A stretch of 64,000 nt of DNA from Termitomyces sp. T153 (Eukaryota; Basidiomycota; Agaricomycetes; Agaricales; Lyophyllaceae). Location: the NCBI GenBank assembly GCA_018296165.2, contig JACKQL020000031.1:310001-374000 (forward strand), given 5' to 3'. The notes beneath the pieces are model-generated. The model was given only the letters and a program-made list of their open reading frames with translations, did no database searches and was not told where the DNA came from. The position numbers and the translations under genes were made by a program. Below are positions 1-10,721 of the stretch, one piece after another. Positions within the stretch are counted from its first letter, which is position 1; each line of letters starts with the position of its first letter.

Positions 1-492
1 TGCGTTCAAAACGAGTTTTTGGGAGATGGCCCTTTTTCACCTCCTTTGCCATGCAGGGCCTCTCCCAACCACGTTCTTCCACTGGGTTCTGATTTCCCGG
101 TAGAGTCTATCGATCCTCTGCTCGGATTCTACGCAGCTGTTGCACGTCTTCGTTTTGATCCAGAACATCCCGATGCTCCAGGAAGTTCTCCACATGGTAG
201 TCGTGGTTGGTGCGTCATGATCTTTGAAAAAGAGCTGACTAGTATGATTCACATTCCGGACTATAGGTATCCTGAACAAAAATTGACGCGCGCCCAGGCA
301 CTCAAGGGAATGACACTCGATGCTGCCTACGCTTCCTTCGCGGAGAACGAAATCGGTTCCCTGTCCCCCGGCAAGAAAGCGGATTTCGTAGTTTTGAACA
401 AGGACATCATGACGATTCCTGTCGCTGATATCTTGAAGACAAAGGTCACCGCTACTGTAGTCGATGGAAAGATAGTCTATGGTGACCTTTGA
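1..492 (+). CDS. Amidohydrolase family 3 (YtcJ-like), C-terminal part, 5' end outside window
   Basis: The C-terminal part of a metal-dependent amidohydrolase of the YtcJ / amidohydrolase-3 type, predicted to hydrolyse an amide or N-acyl bond. Exons 1-209 and 267-492, the frame being open from base 1. The 57-base intron 210-266 (GTGCGT donor, TAG acceptor) restores the family's conserved run GWYPEQKLTRAQALKGMT across the junction. Other family marks are PLGSDFPVE, where the Asp is a metal or catalytic residue in the family, and the C-terminal GSLSPGKKADFVVLNKD strand that returns to the small beta-domain. The protein ends at TGA 490-492. The N-terminal metal-binding HxH lies outside the window, so activity cannot be judged. 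The substrate is unknown. Confidence 0.85.
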   Translation, partial: CVQNEFLGDGPFSPPLPCRASPNHVLPLGSDFPVESIDPLLGFYAAVARLRFDPEHPDAPGSSPHGSRGWCVMIFEKELTSMIHIPDYRYPEQKLTRAQALKGMTLDAAYASFAENEIGSLSPGKKADFVVLNKDIMTIPVADILKTKVTATVVDGKIVYGDL

Positions 493-2041
493 TCTGCGTG
501 GATGTTTGCTTGGGAAGTAAGTTTAAATGTACGGTTGGACTTGACAGCAGGGCATCCAGAAGTTTGGGATGTAATTCACGATCCTGTTCGGAAGCATGAG
601 ATCGTTTAATGCCAGTCTAGACTCTATCCACGCAACTTGCGAAAAGGTGCGTGCACATCAGGAACATGGAGCCAGTCCTTGTATCATGATACAAGACATC
701 CCGAACTCTGTGACCACCATCGTTCAACCTTAGACTGTAATATGTATCTGTCCAAGCCCTCCATCTTGCATTCCCACATCGCCCGCCTTGAGTTTATATA
801 CTATATCAATAACCTGTGCCACCAATGAACGCCTTTGGTCACTGACACCGGTACCCTGGCTTCTCAAGAAAAATATGACATCTCAACTAAGGAAAGAGAG
901 CATTGACGCCCTTCGACGAAATGGATCCCGCAGGATTCGAAACAGTGATTTGCCTAAATTGATGATACACATTACATTTCTTTGGAGTCTTCCAAAAATC
1001 TAATTTGTACATGTTTCTGCATCATTGTGGTTGTAAAAAATCTGTCACGCGAAAAAGACCTTTGTCCAGAATAGCAAGCCGAAACTTTGGACAAACATAT
1101 GTAATGGGAGCTTCCCGGACCCAGCAATTTGACAACAGAGCCAAATATCCCGTCATCTGGTGGATCCGGAAATAGATCCATTCATTGTCGAGACGTTGTT
1201 GTTTGGTCTTCCACATCCCGACTCTCTGATACGTTCCACAGCGAGAGAGGGTTCTATGTGCCGTTGAACGCAAACTCCTCAAACCAGTCATTCGAACCCG
1301 CGTATTCGCTCTGTCGGTTTTGTCTGTTTGTACTCTGATTTCTGATTGAATCTGGATTAGATATTTATACATATAAAACATTGAGTTGGCGGGCGAATTT
1401 CGAATGGTTCGAGATTTAGAGTTTGCGTCGAACGTCTTCCTGACGGCCCTATAACTTTAAGTATGTAGGATGCCAACATGTGTGCGCACAGCCATGTCGC
1501 TTCCTTGCATATGATGTCGACCGTTGATGATCCTTTCCAGGTCTCCTTTCTATAATTCTGAAAGATTCTTCAACGTCGATGCCGCCAGTAATGTCAATGG
1601 CGCATTCAAAAATCCAACTCCCTCCTTTATCGCTTGCTCTTGTCAGCAAGTATCTTATTCATCCACAGCCGTCGCACTTGGTGCGCAGGAAACGTCTCAA
1701 CCTTCAATTGGGTTCTCATACCTACTGACATCTTAGTGCAGTGACCTGACCGAAGGCTTATTATTACAGTGAAAATTCTCCTAAATTCAACATGCGATAT
1801 TTCCTTGTGACTGTTCTAGGATGTGTATGTAACCCAGTTTCGACTCTTTCAACGTCACAATCCACTCCTAAGTTAGACTTGTTTGGACTCATCCCTCTTC
1901 GAATCTCACGACGAAGAGAATATCTTGCTATATCAGCGATGTAACTCGATAAATCTGAAACCGTGTTACTCTCAGCGCTACAAGGTCTCTTCATTCCCGT
2001 CATATCGGTGTGTCCTCATTGAAATTCGACATCTGCAGCAA
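493..2041. other. Gene-free stretch upstream of the GH31 gene
   Basis: No coding region could be supported here. Short open frames occur on both strands but lack family motifs or matching splice sites. A 31-base motif at 1088-1118 recurs at 5571-5598. The promoter of the GH31 gene must lie in the last few hundred bases, but no clear TATA box was recognised. Confidence 0.5.
1088..1118. repeat. Short dispersed repeat, copy 1
   Basis: The run tggacaaacatat followed, after a three-base gap, by atgggagcttcccgg is shared with 5571-5598, on the other side of the GH31 gene and in the same orientation. It may be the remnant of a small mobile element. Only two copies are seen here, so this is inference. 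Confidence 0.4.
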
Positions 2042-5003
2042 ATGGTCAAGTTTTCCGATGGTATGTGGTTGAATGCGGATGGAGTTCTCATCGATTGGGC
2101 AGTCGAAGTCGTGAACTCTGAGATATTGGCTGGAGGCATACGCTGTGTCGCTGTAGGTGATTTCAAGCTATGAAGACTTGTCACTGATGCAACCGTTACC
2201 AATAGACCAGCAAACATATCACCACTCGAGGAGATACTACAGACACTCCCACAGTTACGGTGGAATGTTCATCCCCAGCCACAGACATTCTGCTTTTGAC
2301 AGGTTATCACTGGAAGGGCGAGAGGCGTACTACGCTTGGACCCAACTACGAAATCTTTCCTGATGTCGAAATTCAATCTGAAGTGCGATTCCTAAGCCTT
2401 CAATCTATGCTTTTTTGACTTTCAGGAGCTAGGCTGCTGTCCGATCTGCGTCGATCTCGACGATCAAGAAGGACACCTCCTTGACGATTACATCGAACTC
2501 CTTGTCAGCTACCATCAATATTCAACCTTCCTCATTCAATATCGATATCATTTCTCATGGTGTTACGAGTCCTACGATCGTCGCACCCGGGTCGGACCAC
2601 CTATTAACAACATTAGGCCAGCAATCTGTTGGGTATGTCATGAAAGGAACAAACGATCCGAAATCCACTTTTACAAAACCAGACAAAGGTGAACGTTGGT
2701 TCACGATGCAGTTCCAACTTTCTGTTGGAGAAAAGATCTATGGTTTAGGGGAGAGGTTTGGACCTTTCGTCAAGAACGGACAGGTGAGCAAGTTATATAG
2801 AATTTGGTTACATATGATTGATGTTTTATGCAGAGCGTGGAAATATGGAATGAGGATGGAGGTACCTCATCCGAACAAGCCTACAAAAATGTTCCGTTCT
2901 TCCTTAGCTCTCGCGGATATGGAATTTTCGTACCGTATCCCGGACTGGTGAGTTTCGAAGTCCAAAGTGAAAGTACGTTGACTTCTTTGCACTATGTGCT
3001 ATGAGGATGGATCATGATAATTGATGGCTACATAGGAACGACCAGAGTCAACATCGCTGTACCTTCCGAATTGTTGTCCGTGTATATCATTCAGGGACCT
3101 TCGCCGAAAGACATCATTCAGCGATACACTTTACTGACGGGTCGACCTGCACTTCCACCAGCGTGGTCCTTTGGACTTTGGCTTTCAACGTCCTTCACTA
3201 CAGAGTACGACGAAACCACTGTCAATTCGTTCCTGGAAGGAATGGACGAACGGGACATATCGGTTGACGTCTTCCACTATGACTGCTTCTGGCAAAAAGC
3301 ATTCCATTGGTGTGACTACATCTTTGATGAAGTCTACTTCCCAGATCCTGGTGCGCAACTTGCCAGGCTCAAGGCTCAAGGATATCATGTAATGTGTTTT
3401 TATATCGTCCTTCCTCGTCTCTAACTTTCTGCCTAGATTTCCGTTTGGCTCAACCCCTACATTGCGCAAGCAAGCGAAATTTTCGCAGAGGGCGCGACCA
3501 ACGGTTACTTCATTCGAAAGAGTGACGGCAGCGTTTGGCAAACCGATTTTTGGGTAGGTGGCCCTTCCCCGATAGATTTCTGATTCTCACTTATCCTTCT
3601 TATACAGCAAGCTGGAATGGCAATCATCGACTTTACTAACCCTGCCGCTTGCGAGTGGTACCAAGCGAAACTGGAAGCCTTAATCGATCTTGGAATAGAT
3701 TGTTTCAAGGTAAGTCGTCCATCTGTTAGTCAGGATGCTGCCAAAATTATCATTAAAGACCGATTTCGCTGAACGAATTCCAACTGGAGATACGGTTTAC
3801 TATGACGGTTCAGACCCAGAGAAGATGCACAACTACTATACGTTTTTGTATAATAAAGTCACCTTCGAACTCCTCGAGAGGCGGCTAGGGAAGAATCAAG
3901 CGATTGTTTTTGCTCGATCTTCTACTGCCGGCGGACAGCGTTTCCCCGTTCATTGGGGTGGTGACCCTATGACGACCTTCGAAGCGATGGCTGAAACCTT
4001 GCGGGGCGGGTTAAGTCTTGGGATTTGTGGTTATGGTTATTGGGCTCGTGAGTGCCTAATTATCTATAGAAAGATTGCTCATCGATTTTCGTCTAGATGA
4101 CATCGGTATGGAAGGACTTGTGATCATGGTTGTTAGCCACTGACCCTTCCGATACGTAGGTGGTTTCGAAGGTACTCCAGATCCTGCGCTGTACAAGCGC
4201 TGGTTCGCTTTTGGTTCTCTCTCTAGTCACTCTCGCCTTCATGGAAACGAAAGCTATCGGGTCAGCATCAGCCCTACTCTAGGTTTCTCTTGGAATTGAT
4301 TATCAATTCACAGGTGCCGTGGGTTATCGATCCATCCGGCGAAGCCGATGTTGTCTTGAAGCAGTTCATTGATCTCAAACTGAGTCTCATGCCTTATCTC
4401 TATAACACGGCAATCAAAACTCACGAGACCGGCGTGGCAATGATGCGACCGCTTTTCGTCGAATTCCCAGAAGACCCTTTCTCGTGGAACATCGACACTC
4501 AGTATATGTTAGGACCTAACCTCATGGTCGTACCTGTTTTCAGCGCTGAGGGCACTGTTCAGTACTATGTCCCAAATGGAAGCTGGTTTGGTGTTTTGGA
4601 CGGGAAGCTGCGTAAAGGTCCTGTTTTCGTGACGGAAACGCACGACTTTTTCAGCCTCCCGCTATTGCTCAGACCAGGTGCGGCTATCGTGCTCCGCGAT
4701 GACGTACCGAGGGGATCAGAAGGTCGTAGACATGCGGTGTATGATTATTCCGAGGAAGTCACTATTCTCGTGAATTTGGCCGGTAGTGCTACTGTTGATC
4801 TCCTTGTCGAGGTGCCGGACAGCAATAACCTTGGTTCATTTGTTGCTTCTCTCACAATCCAAGGAGACGAGACGACGGGTTCCGTGAAGGTTGTGACCGG
4901 TGCACTCAAAGGACAATGGAAATTGAAGAAAGTGAAGAGCGATGGAACTTCTGATGAGCTAGTGGCGGCAGATGGTGTAACGAGTTTGTCATGGACTGAA
5001 TGA
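2042..5003 (+). CDS. GH31 alpha-xylosidase-like glycoside hydrolase (YicI type), 812 aa, 11 exons
   Basis: Predicted to release alpha-xylose from the non-reducing end of xyloglucan-type oligosaccharides. Exons: 2042-2152, 2206-2382, 2433-2783, 2834-2972, 3036-3388, 3437-3553, 3608-3709, 3759-4047, 4097-4105, 4160-4260, 4314-5003; all junctions keep frame. The start [10 protein letters not shown] matches the usual N-terminus of YicI-type enzymes. YDCFW (exon 5) carries the Cys-Phe typical of alpha-xylosidases rather than alpha-glucosidases. The nucleophile is Asp452 in [10 protein letters not shown], formed across the exon 7/8 junction, and the acid/base is Asp519 in HWGGD. Exon 9 has only nine bases and encodes part of the conserved HDIGG loop. 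No signal peptide is seen, so a cytosolic enzyme is likely. Length fits the family. Exact substrate is inferred from family motifs. Confidence 0.9.
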
Positions 5004-5959
5004 AGACGATGGTTGAATATCTCTGTTATGTCGCTGCTAACTTGTGTTGATATCATAAAAGGTTGATGAACTGCAGGCCAATATTAAGTTCAGGGCCAAT
5101 CTTACCAACGAGCACAGATTCTCGAGAGTACAAAGCTTACAACAATTTGTCTACACGGTGTCGAGCAGATATTTTAAGCGGTGTGTCTCATATTGGATAT
5201 TCAGAGTACCATTCGCCTTCATTAGATGGGTCGTTTGCGATTTGTATCGCAGGAGGGTCTGGTCTTTCTATCACAAAAGGGTTGTTAAGTAGATATGAGA
5301 GCGAAGCCAGCAGGATAAGCATTTGGCATGGGCTTTTGACAGAATGTGTGTTTAATTATTAGCGAATATCGAGACATATTTTAGGTTGAGGGACGAGTGT
5401 GGAGTTGTATATTTTGAAAAGTTCGGGGCGGGGCTCAATGGCCTGTCGTACGCGTCCGGGTGACCGGCAAGCTACATCAGTGGACACGCCATATTGGGCG
5501 TGAAATACACTATCCCTTGAACAAAGATTTCAAAGAATTTCCCCTCCGCGGCCTAAAATACGCTATTGTCTGGACAAACATATATGGGAGCTTCCCGGGG
5601 CCTGTGCAACGATAGCTACCACTCGCAGACACCATCTTACACAGCAATATATATATTAATGTAATGTCCTGGTTCTTTGGGCAAATCCCTATTCTGTGAG
5701 CAAATCCTTTGAAATCACCACTTTTTATCCATTGCCCTCGAAAGTTATCACAGATAGATGTAATCGGTGATGCGGAGCAGTACAAATGAGAACAGGGTCC
5801 AGAACCTAGATACAGAGAAATCACAAGGAGAGCATTGCTGGAAGCCTAGTAGACAGTGAGGCACCAGAGAACTGAAATCAACAAGAAAAGGGGCTGAGTG
5901 TCACCATCGGGACAAGAGACGTAATGGTATCAACTACAAGAGCAGGGTATCCGTGCGCG
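5004..5959. other. Gene-free stretch between GH31 and phosphatase genes
   Basis: Shared 3' flank of two convergent genes. No coding region was recognised. It holds the second copy of the short repeat (5571-5598) and a small AT run near 5648. Confidence 0.5.
5571..5598. repeat. Short dispersed repeat, copy 2
   Basis: Carries tggacaaacatat directly followed by atgggagcttcccgg, the same order and orientation as 1088-1118 but without the three-base spacer. Confidence 0.4.
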
Positions 5960-8491
5960 CTATATATAAGAGCTCTCCAGCCCAGCCTTGCTAACCCGAC
6001 GCATAGGCTGCAAGGTGTTCTCATCAACAGGCGCCCGTCGTGCATGGCGATAACGCCCTGAAGCATCCTTGACTTCCATCTCCTGTCCGGAGTCACCATT
6101 GACCCTCTCAAGGAGCCCGCCTGCTGACATTGATCCAGTCATCGAGCTATCGTTCTCCATCCCAGTCAATGCAGGTGGTGGCAAGCTCTCGCGCACATGG
6201 CCACGACGGAGGTGCCCACCGCCAACAGCCGCAGCACCGAAGGAAGTATCGGGCGGAGGCTGGTCGTGCTGTGACATGCTGGCGGGCACAGTAGGATGGA
6301 CACCAATGGACTTTCCACCAAGTTCTTGTTCTTCGAAAGACATGAGCTCCGAGACAAAACCGATATTAGGCGAGATGCCTTTACGCCGCTCCAGGACAAA
6401 GCTGTAGGCCTTCGATAGAGTCCAGTGGTTGGCGTGGATGAGATAGGCAATGACTGCTGTAACAGAGCGAGATTTCCCGGCCTTACAGTGCACATAAACA
6501 GGTGTAGAGTGTAGGCGAGCATCATCTGAGTGATCAAAAGGAAGTCAAAGGTGATATAAAAATGATAACCATCGGGAAAACCCACCAATAATTTCACAAG
6601 CTTCCTTGACCCCACGAGAAATGTTCTCTTCTTCCACGATATCCCGCATGGGAATCTTGTGATATCTGAATACCTCTTTCAAGTTCAGACCTTGATCGTC
6701 ATCGCATTCGATGGCGATGTTGAGGATACGCTTGACCCCCAGCTCTTGAAGTTCAGTGACGTGTTCCGGGGCGGTAAGCTCAGGACCAAGATAAAGGAAA
6801 TTGGGAAGAATTGTGGATATTGTAAATGCAGGGAAGGCTTCTTCAGTCGTCGGAGGATTGTCGTCCGGCCGTGCGGTTACTGGTGAGGAAGATAGGAACG
6901 GTTTTGGTGTGCCAGGTGTGTGAGGAGGGGTGTAGTAAGCTGTGAGAAAATTTGAAAGATCATGCGATGGGGAGGAAGGTGTATTGAAGCGTGCCGCCGA
7001 ACCAGGAGGGGAGTAGTTGGAATAGACGAGACTCAGATGGGAGGGTGAGGCAGGTGCTTGAAGGATATGAGAGGGAGGAACAGCCAAGGTCGCAGATCTC
7101 AACGGTCGTGTACGGATCGAGAGACTGGGAGCATTGCCATTGAGACGCTCGGCAGAACGTGTATCAATTCGTCGCAGAGTGGGCTGGCTAGGACGTCGCT
7201 TAGGAGGTGGAGGACGATAAGGACTGATATGGGAGGGCGGAGGAGATGGGGTAGAGTCGGTAATTTGGTCATCATGGGTACTCGGCGGGATGACGGGTAG
7301 AGGTGAGGAGGGTAGAGGTGAGGAAGATTTCAACGACGTCATGGATGAGGGCTCGACTTCAGGGAGAGGCTTCGAGAGGGAAGCTGAGTGAGTGTCAAGT
7401 TGGAACAATCCACCTCCCTTCTTCATTCCGCCACCTCCCGCCTGTGGAGGCGGAGAGTTAACATTAAAACCGAAGTTCAGTTCGCCACCTGATATAATCA
7501 GAGTTTCGAGGGCAGAATCATATCCAGCCGCTGAGATACCCCCCTTGAGATAATCAACACTGCCATGAGTGACCAAGGGAGACAGCACTGGGATCAATGC
7601 CCATGCCGTCACGCCCACATTATCTCTATCTTTGACATCCATCTCATCATCGTATATCACCACATTGCCATCCCATATTGAATGAGTAGATGACATCAAT
7701 CCATCCCAAGATTGTTTGCTGCCATCCGTAGTGATAAACTGGCGTAAAGCATCAAGCGACTGGAAACCGCCGCCAGGCTTTCGACATCTCTTGAGAATAA
7801 GAGATGGAATAGCGATGTTTACACTGTCCTTGATGTGGAAGCAAACGAACGAGGTCGGTGGGCGGGTGTCAATGAGGAGTGGATGTCTTTGCGACATGAG
7901 GCATTTGTAAAGTTCTGCTGCTTCAACACCTCGTGGAAGTGGAATATCAGAGTTTGACGCATCAGAGCTTGAAGGATCAGAGGTAGCCCAACTCGCGTTA
8001 AAAGGAGTTGAAAGGTGAGCTGTCGTCGATAATGGAGTGAAATAATTGGATGTGCTTGATGTAGGACTAGTTGCGCTGGGCGAAGCAGGTTCTCTATCTC
8101 TCCACGGCATGGCCGATGATGGCCAAGGTGATCGGGGAGTTACATTGAGATCGACCTTGGGCAATGCACTATGCGAACGTATAGGCCGCAATTTCAAGTT
8201 CTGCTTGACACTTTCCCGCAACTGCTTCAATTCCTCCAGACCTCGTGCAATATCATCTGAACTACTGTCCTCGTCCGACGTGTCAAGCTTGAGGGCGGGT
8301 ATTGACGGCGGCGTGGTCGGTGACGACTCGCCTGACGAAAGTTGTAATGTATCCTCGAACTCGTCCAGGTCGTCCTCGTCGGAAAGGGACTCTACAGGGG
8401 ACTCGGCTTCGAGCTCGATATCCTGTGGTCGTTTTTGACTGGCCAAAGTCAGATTTATGTTCGGTGGACGGAACCGTTTAGAAGTAGACAT
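5960..8491 (-). CDS. Rhodanese-like plus dual-specificity phosphatase (MAP kinase phosphatase type), 823 aa
   Basis: Predicted to dephosphorylate Tyr and Thr/Ser of a MAP kinase or similar substrate. Exons on the minus strand: 8491-6586 and 6525-5960, with a 60-base intron (6526-6585) just before the active site. Residues about 190-345 form a rhodanese/Cdc25-like fold; the segment around VVIYDDE lacks the catalytic Cys, as in the kinase-binding half of MAP kinase phosphatases. A Ser/Pro-rich, probably disordered, linker follows. The phosphatase domain runs from about 553; the signature HCKAGKSRS places the catalytic Cys at 649, with the general-acid Asp in PMRDI near 616. The N-terminus is acidic. 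MSTSKRF was chosen as start; an in-frame Met 43 residues upstream is possible but its extension looks unlike coding sequence. It resembles yeast Msg5-type proteins only in the catalytic domain. Confidence 0.88.
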
Positions 8492-10721
8492 AACAGAGAG
8501 AGAAATAGCTGGCTCTGATAGATCTAAGCTGGCACCGGTACCTCCAGAGTCCATATACATAAGTATGTTGCATATGTAAGAGTGCCGCTCCGTACAATTG
8601 CAAACAACGTTTGGCATCACGTACCCGGATCATATGTGCCCCAAAGTTCTCAATTTCTTTATTTCATTACACACAATGAACACTCCACATGAACTCGGTT
8701 GCCGTGCACAGACAAGTGTTCCGTGATGCAATTTCTTCTCTTCAACAGTTGGTTTCCTTATTTGTTTTTCCATGTTGGGTGCCATATTGAGGTTGACTAA
8801 TATTAGGCTTCTTATTGCTGTTTACCATTCTTCATTTCTTCAAAATTTCAACGTTCAACGCTGTAACGCAATGGAGTCCAGACGTTACAGATCTTGAAGC
8901 GAAACTTTGGTTCTATCGACCAAGGCATAGATTGACCCGTTACCATCGTTATGGTCGGGTGATCAGGGTGACAGGATAGTTCTTCCTTTCATTCAGGCCA
9001 TCCATTCAATGATAATTTACTGTACTTATCCGTCAGGGAGGTATATAGGATTCTCAGCGGGGATTGTGTGTCTCAGAATCGAGTACAACAATAACCGCAA
9101 TGGCCGAGTAACATCAGTGAACAACGGAGGCTGTGGACATCACATCCTGGCCTGGTCGGTGCGTTTTCTGTACTCATACTAACTCTATCGCGTTTCAGAG
9201 GTACACAAAGATATGCATGCACATTGCATGCCTTGGCCTTGTATCGTCATCGGTTTCCTCTAGATCAGAGTCCATCTCAACGACACATTCATCTGTTCAC
9301 TGCTCAATGCTGTTAGCGTTTTTGATCATCTCGGGCATGTCGTGGATTACAATCATATTACGTTCAGAGATTCATGTTCAACAGCGGTCAAGACGCACCA
9401 ACTAACGTAACATCTCTTTTCGTAAAAATCAAGCAACTTTGTACCCCAGATCTCATATTGCCAGAGACATGGGACAGAATTCGAAGGTCAGTAGGGTAAC
9501 ACTTTCAAGATTGTGACTAATTCTGATCTATTGTCACCACTTCGTCCGGAGTGTCTGCTTGGCATTGATTGGTCTCCCGTGGTGTTCACTTAATTGGAGT
9601 AAGATACTCAATCGGAAATCCTGATTTGAGAAGCAATAGGCGCGAGAACACGAGTGGCAGGCTGTGCAATGGAACAATTACTAGGCAGCAAGATGATAGG
9701 TATGATAATCGCGCAGATGTTTTGTATCATAACTGTTGTATATCAATCTTGGATTGTTCCCGGTGTCAACAGAAATTCATTGTACTTCGTCGCAGGGAGA
9801 CTGAGCTAATAAATTACAGCAAAGCAACTTGCAAGGCGTCGTCGTGACAGGCTGTATGATCATTAATTGAGAAATAATGGGCCTGAAACCAAACTTCAGC
9901 TCAAAGATGGTTCCAAAGGGACCTTCGTCGCATTCTCATCGTATGTGACTTAACGAAGCACGGTTAATTCGACTCTGATCCAACGATTGTATGAGCAAAA
10001 CGGTGGTGTCGTAAATGCGGGTTCGAAGGGTAAGGAGCATTCTCAGAGCCTGGGTTGCACACAACGCGACATCCTGTACACGTTTTCTTTGCGTTTGCTT
10101 GCACACACTTGAAGTCATTTTCGGCTCAGTGCCACTGATTGGCGGATGCTGAGTCAAAAACAGTAGGGTCAAGACATCTTTCGTTTTTTCCGTGCAATAT
10201 CTACCGCTCTCACCACCCACTGCCTGTGCAGGTGAGCGCGTCGCCCCCCTCTCATCAAACATTGATTTCGATTAGTCTTTTGGAGTGTCTTCACCTCGCA
10301 GATCTTGCCATCTTCTTTGTTACCGCACTACTCTTCAAAGTAGGATTCTCACGTTAGATCATTCGATGAGAATCGTCATTTATCTACTCTATCCACATAT
10401 CTTACTGAACTCGCCCCAAAAGATTTATTTTACATAACTCTGGCCTCTTCACGGCTCGCTCACAATTATAGTCAAATTACTTCTATTAGTCGTATTGTTT
10501 CAAGCATCCTCCCTTACATCCTGTATTATTCTGTATTTTTAATGTTTAGTATATAATATTGATTCTGTACGTTGACTTAATTACTTTCTAGTTAGTTAGT
10601 TAATGAAATAAAAAGAAAGGCCGCTGCCGGAATGTTTGGATCAAAGGTTGTTTGTGCAAGTGCCAAAATTTCCATGTCGTTTCTTGTTGAAGTTTAGAAA
10701 AGACGGTCTGCTGCTGGATTT
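8492..10721. other. Long gene-free stretch
   Basis: About 2.2 kb between two divergent genes. Open frames of 63-108 codons occur on both strands without recognisable motifs or supporting splice sites, and none could be joined into a convincing gene. The left end must hold the phosphatase promoter and the right end the helicase promoter. A non-coding RNA or an orphan gene cannot be excluded. Confidence 0.45.

Noticed and set aside
905..945. tRNA-like T-loop (ggattcgaaac)
   Set aside because: No matching T-stem, anticodon arm or acceptor stem on either strand.
1022..1649. Minus-strand frames of 66-119 codons upstream of the GH31 gene
   Set aside because: Considered as an exon chain of a lost gene; no consistent splice sites or motif could be found.
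1792..1925. Possible signal-peptide start MRYFLVTVLGCV for the GH31 gene
   Set aside because: It runs into a stop and cannot be joined in frame without losing the conserved [10 protein letters not shown] start; YicI-type enzymes usually start there.
6069..6407. 112-codon plus-strand frame
   Set aside because: Complement of the phosphatase C-terminal exon.
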